From positions 1 through 26,179 of the forward strand of contig CAYHQN010000053.1 of assembly GCA_964358545.1 (NCBI GenBank): DNA of 26,179 nucleotides, given 5' to 3'. The notes under the pieces are model-generated. The model had not been told where the DNA came from. It was given only the letters and a program-made list of their open reading frames with translations, and made no database searches. How positions within the stretch are numbered: the first letter of the stretch is position 1; each line of letters opens with the position of its first letter. The DNA is from CAINVV01 sp031432175 (GTDB lineage Bacteria; Bacteroidota; Bacteroidia; Bacteroidales; Prolixibacteraceae). Below, piece after piece: positions 24,962 to 26,179 of the stretch. Made by a program: the position numbers and the translations under genes.

Positions 24962-25690
24962 TTAGTCCTCATCACGTTCCAAATTTTTAATCTTTAATTT
25001 GTAATTTGTAATTCCTTCGTCCGGTTTGCCTTCCACAACTATAACAATTTCACCTTTGATGGTTTTGGCTTTAAAATGAGACAAAACCTCAGTTGCTGTT
25101 CCTTTGAAATTCTCTTCAAATAGTTTGGTTAACTCGCGTGAAACCGAGACTTTCCGTTCGGCCCCAAAATATTCGACAAACTGTTCCAATGCTTTTATCA
25201 ACCGGTAGGGAGATTCATAAAAGATCATCGTGCGGGTTTCACCAGCCAACTCCATCAGTTTCTTTTGCCTTCCTTTTTTTGGAGGTAAAAAACCCTCAAA
25301 ACAAAAGCGGTCACTTGGAAATCCGGAGTTAACCAATGCCGGGACAAACGCTGTAGCTCCAGGCAGGCATTCGACTTCCACCCCCTTTTCAAGACAAGTA
25401 CGCACAAGCAAAAACCCCGGATCTGAAATAGAGGGGGTACCGGCATCTGAAATCAGGGCGATCGAATCACCGCCAAGAATCTGCTCCGCAATTCGCTCAA
25501 CTGTTTTGTGTTCGTTGAACTTGTGGTGGGAAACAAGCCTGGTGGCAATCTCGTAATGGCGCAGAAGGAAGGAGGAGGTCCGGGTATCCTCGGCCAATAT
25601 CAGATCAACCTCCTTTAATAACCTTACCGCCCTGAAGGTAATGTCCTCAAGGTTGCCAATAGGCGTTGGAACCAGATACAATTTACTCAC
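24962..25690 (-). CDS. rsmI: 16S rRNA 2'-O-ribose C1402 methyltransferase RsmI
   Basis: 242 residues of the tetrapyrrole-methylase fold. It methylates the ribose of C1402 in the 30S decoding centre. Visible motifs are YLVPTPIGNLEDIT at the N-terminus, AEDTRTSS (34-41), ALISDAGTPSISDPG (78-92) and LPGATAFVPALVNSG. The conserved domain ends about GEIVIVVEGK (near 220). The last 20 residues (DEGITNYKLKIKNLERDED) are unusual and are encoded largely by a degenerate 7-bp repeat. The start is GTG at 25690; upstream the frame meets a stop within 7 bp, so no ATG start exists. The initiation region is itself made of heptad tract C. Confidence 0.92.
   Translation of the reverse strand: MSKLYLVPTPIGNLEDITFRAVRLLKEVDLILAEDTRTSSFLLRHYEIATRLVSHHKFNEHKTVERIAEQILGGDSIALISDAGTPSISDPGFLLVRTCLEKGVEVECLPGATAFVPALVNSGFPSDRFCFEGFLPPKKGRQKKLMELAGETRTMIFYESPYRLIKALEQFVEYFGAERKVSVSRELTKLFEENFKGTATEVLSHFKAKTIKGEIVIVVEGKPDEGITNYKLKIKNLERDED
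24984..25011. repeat. Degenerate heptads inside the rsmI 3' end (B')
   Basis: On the plus strand the units are TTTTTAA, TCTTTAA, TTTGTAA and TTTGTAA in one phase. On the coding strand this reads ATTACAA twice then ATTAAAG and ATTAAAA, and it encodes ITNYKLKIKN of RsmI. Confidence 0.8.
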
Positions 25691-25725
25691 GAGTTATAAG
25701 TTATGAGTTATGAGTTATGAGTTAT
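25691..25725. repeat. 7-bp tandem repeat (C), GAGTTAT x5
   Basis: Units are GAGTTAT, AAGTTAT, then GAGTTAT three times. The tract begins at the base next to the GTG start codon of rsmI, so it occupies the whole ribosome-binding region of that gene. Confidence 0.95.
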
Positions 25726-25794
25726 AAGACCTGAAAGTTGAAATGAGAAAATCTAAACAATTTTTATCGTCAAACTTCGAAGAAGCGTTTCCAC

Positions 25795-25822
25795 TTTATC
25801 CTTTATCCTTTATCCTTTATCC
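25795..25822. repeat. 7-bp tandem repeat (D), TTTATCC x4
   Basis: Four perfect TTTATCC units end 6 bp before the stop codon of the small conserved gene at 25829-26092. The rest of the gap to rsmI, 25726-25794, holds nothing recognised. Confidence 0.95.
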
Positions 25823-25828
25823 TTTTAA

Positions 25829-26092
25829 TCAGGAGAACCTCCGTTTCACCAGTTGCACGAATTTTCCCGATGCTTCGCTCTTGGTCCACCTGAAATTCGC
25901 TTTCAAATACTCAACTGCTTCCTGGATGTTGGCCAAACGATCCAATGCGGCCACAGTCTCATCCAGCTTTGCTTTGTCATTGTTGAATAGTTCCCGCTGG
26001 AAGAGATAACGATCATTGAGAATCAAACCCTCCTTCAGACTTTTGATCGGGGTTGGCTTGAACCGGGAATGTTCCTCTGGCTTAGCCTCCAT
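25829..26092 (-). CDS. Small conserved Bacteroidota protein
   Basis: 87 residues, soluble, with no catalytic motif. The segment NDRYLFQRELFNNDKAKLDE, then NIQEAVEYLKANFRW and a terminal VKRRFS, matches a pattern that I recall from small uncharacterised Bacteroidota proteins encoded near rsmI. It is mostly helical and may be a protein-binding module. The first 20 residues are Lys/Pro-rich and probably flexible. It is in the same orientation as rsmI, separated by 138 bp including tracts C and D. The function is unknown. Confidence 0.7.
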   Translation of the reverse strand: MEAKPEEHSRFKPTPIKSLKEGLILNDRYLFQRELFNNDKAKLDETVAALDRLANIQEAVEYLKANFRWTKSEASGKFVQLVKRRFS

Positions 26093-26138
26093 ATTTAGAA
26101 CGGAGGGTTCGTACGTTTCGTGGGCAGATGGGAAAGGA

Positions 26139-26167
26139 GGGGGAGAGGGGGAGACGGGGGGACGGGG
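26139..26167 (+). other. Canonical G-quadruplex motif
   Basis: Four G-runs of 5, 5, 6 and 4 bases separated by AGA, AGAC and AC lie about 47 bp upstream of the small conserved gene, on its template strand. This is a textbook intramolecular quadruplex pattern and also looks like a degenerate G-rich short repeat. Confidence 0.7.
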
Positions 26168-26179
26168 AGACTCGGTGAC

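Noticed and set aside
24897..25822. CRISPR array from the repeated tracts
   Set aside because: Units are 7 bp with no spacers; they are simple tandem repeats.

Overview
The window looks like a chromosomal segment of a Bacteroidota bacterium, probably Bacteroidales; the genus cannot be told from the sequence. Evidence: two tandem SusC/SusD outer-membrane uptake pairs, promoters of the Bacteroidota type (TTTG-N19-TAnnTTTG), a PASTA protein followed by an RluA-type pseudouridine synthase, an AAA_14/DUF4143 ATPase, and gene neighbours typical of that phylum.

Layout. (1) 1-3221, plus strand, moderate GC: a REP-like repeat pair, then aminofutalosine synthase (mqnE), a three-PASTA-domain membrane protein and an RluA-family pseudouridine synthase. 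(2) 3222 to about 9600, plus strand, conspicuously AT-rich: an inserted-looking island. It holds a tight four-gene unit (alpha/beta hydrolase, membrane-anchored MurF-like ligase, SAM methyltransferase, Firmicutes-style D-Ala-D-Ala ligase), then a two-TM protein and a small protein of unknown function, then decayed coding sequence. (3) 9608-11536, plus strand, normal GC: dnaB and a solitary HicB-like protein with a possible slippage or frameshift site near its end. (4) 11659-22632, minus strand: two SusCD units, each with a recognisable promoter and its own rho-independent terminator; the left unit adds a surface lipoprotein. The two susC genes are identical over 120 bp at their 5' ends. (5) 22794-26179, minus strand: an AAA_14/DUF4143 ATPase, a YjjG-type HAD nucleotidase, rsmI and a small conserved protein. 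Their borders carry several different 7-bp tandem repeats, one of which has become the coding C-terminus of RsmI.

How the genes work together. The SusCD pairs should import an unknown oligomer across the outer membrane; no degradative enzyme or regulator is adjacent, so the substrate cannot be named. The island unit combines a dipeptide ligase with a MurF-like ligase whose UDP-MurNAc-recognition domain is replaced by transmembrane helices. This suggests a peptidoglycan-precursor-like ligation at the membrane, with a hydrolase and a methyltransferase as tailoring enzymes. It is the best candidate here for an undescribed system. No CRISPR array, tRNA, rRNA or transposase was seen.
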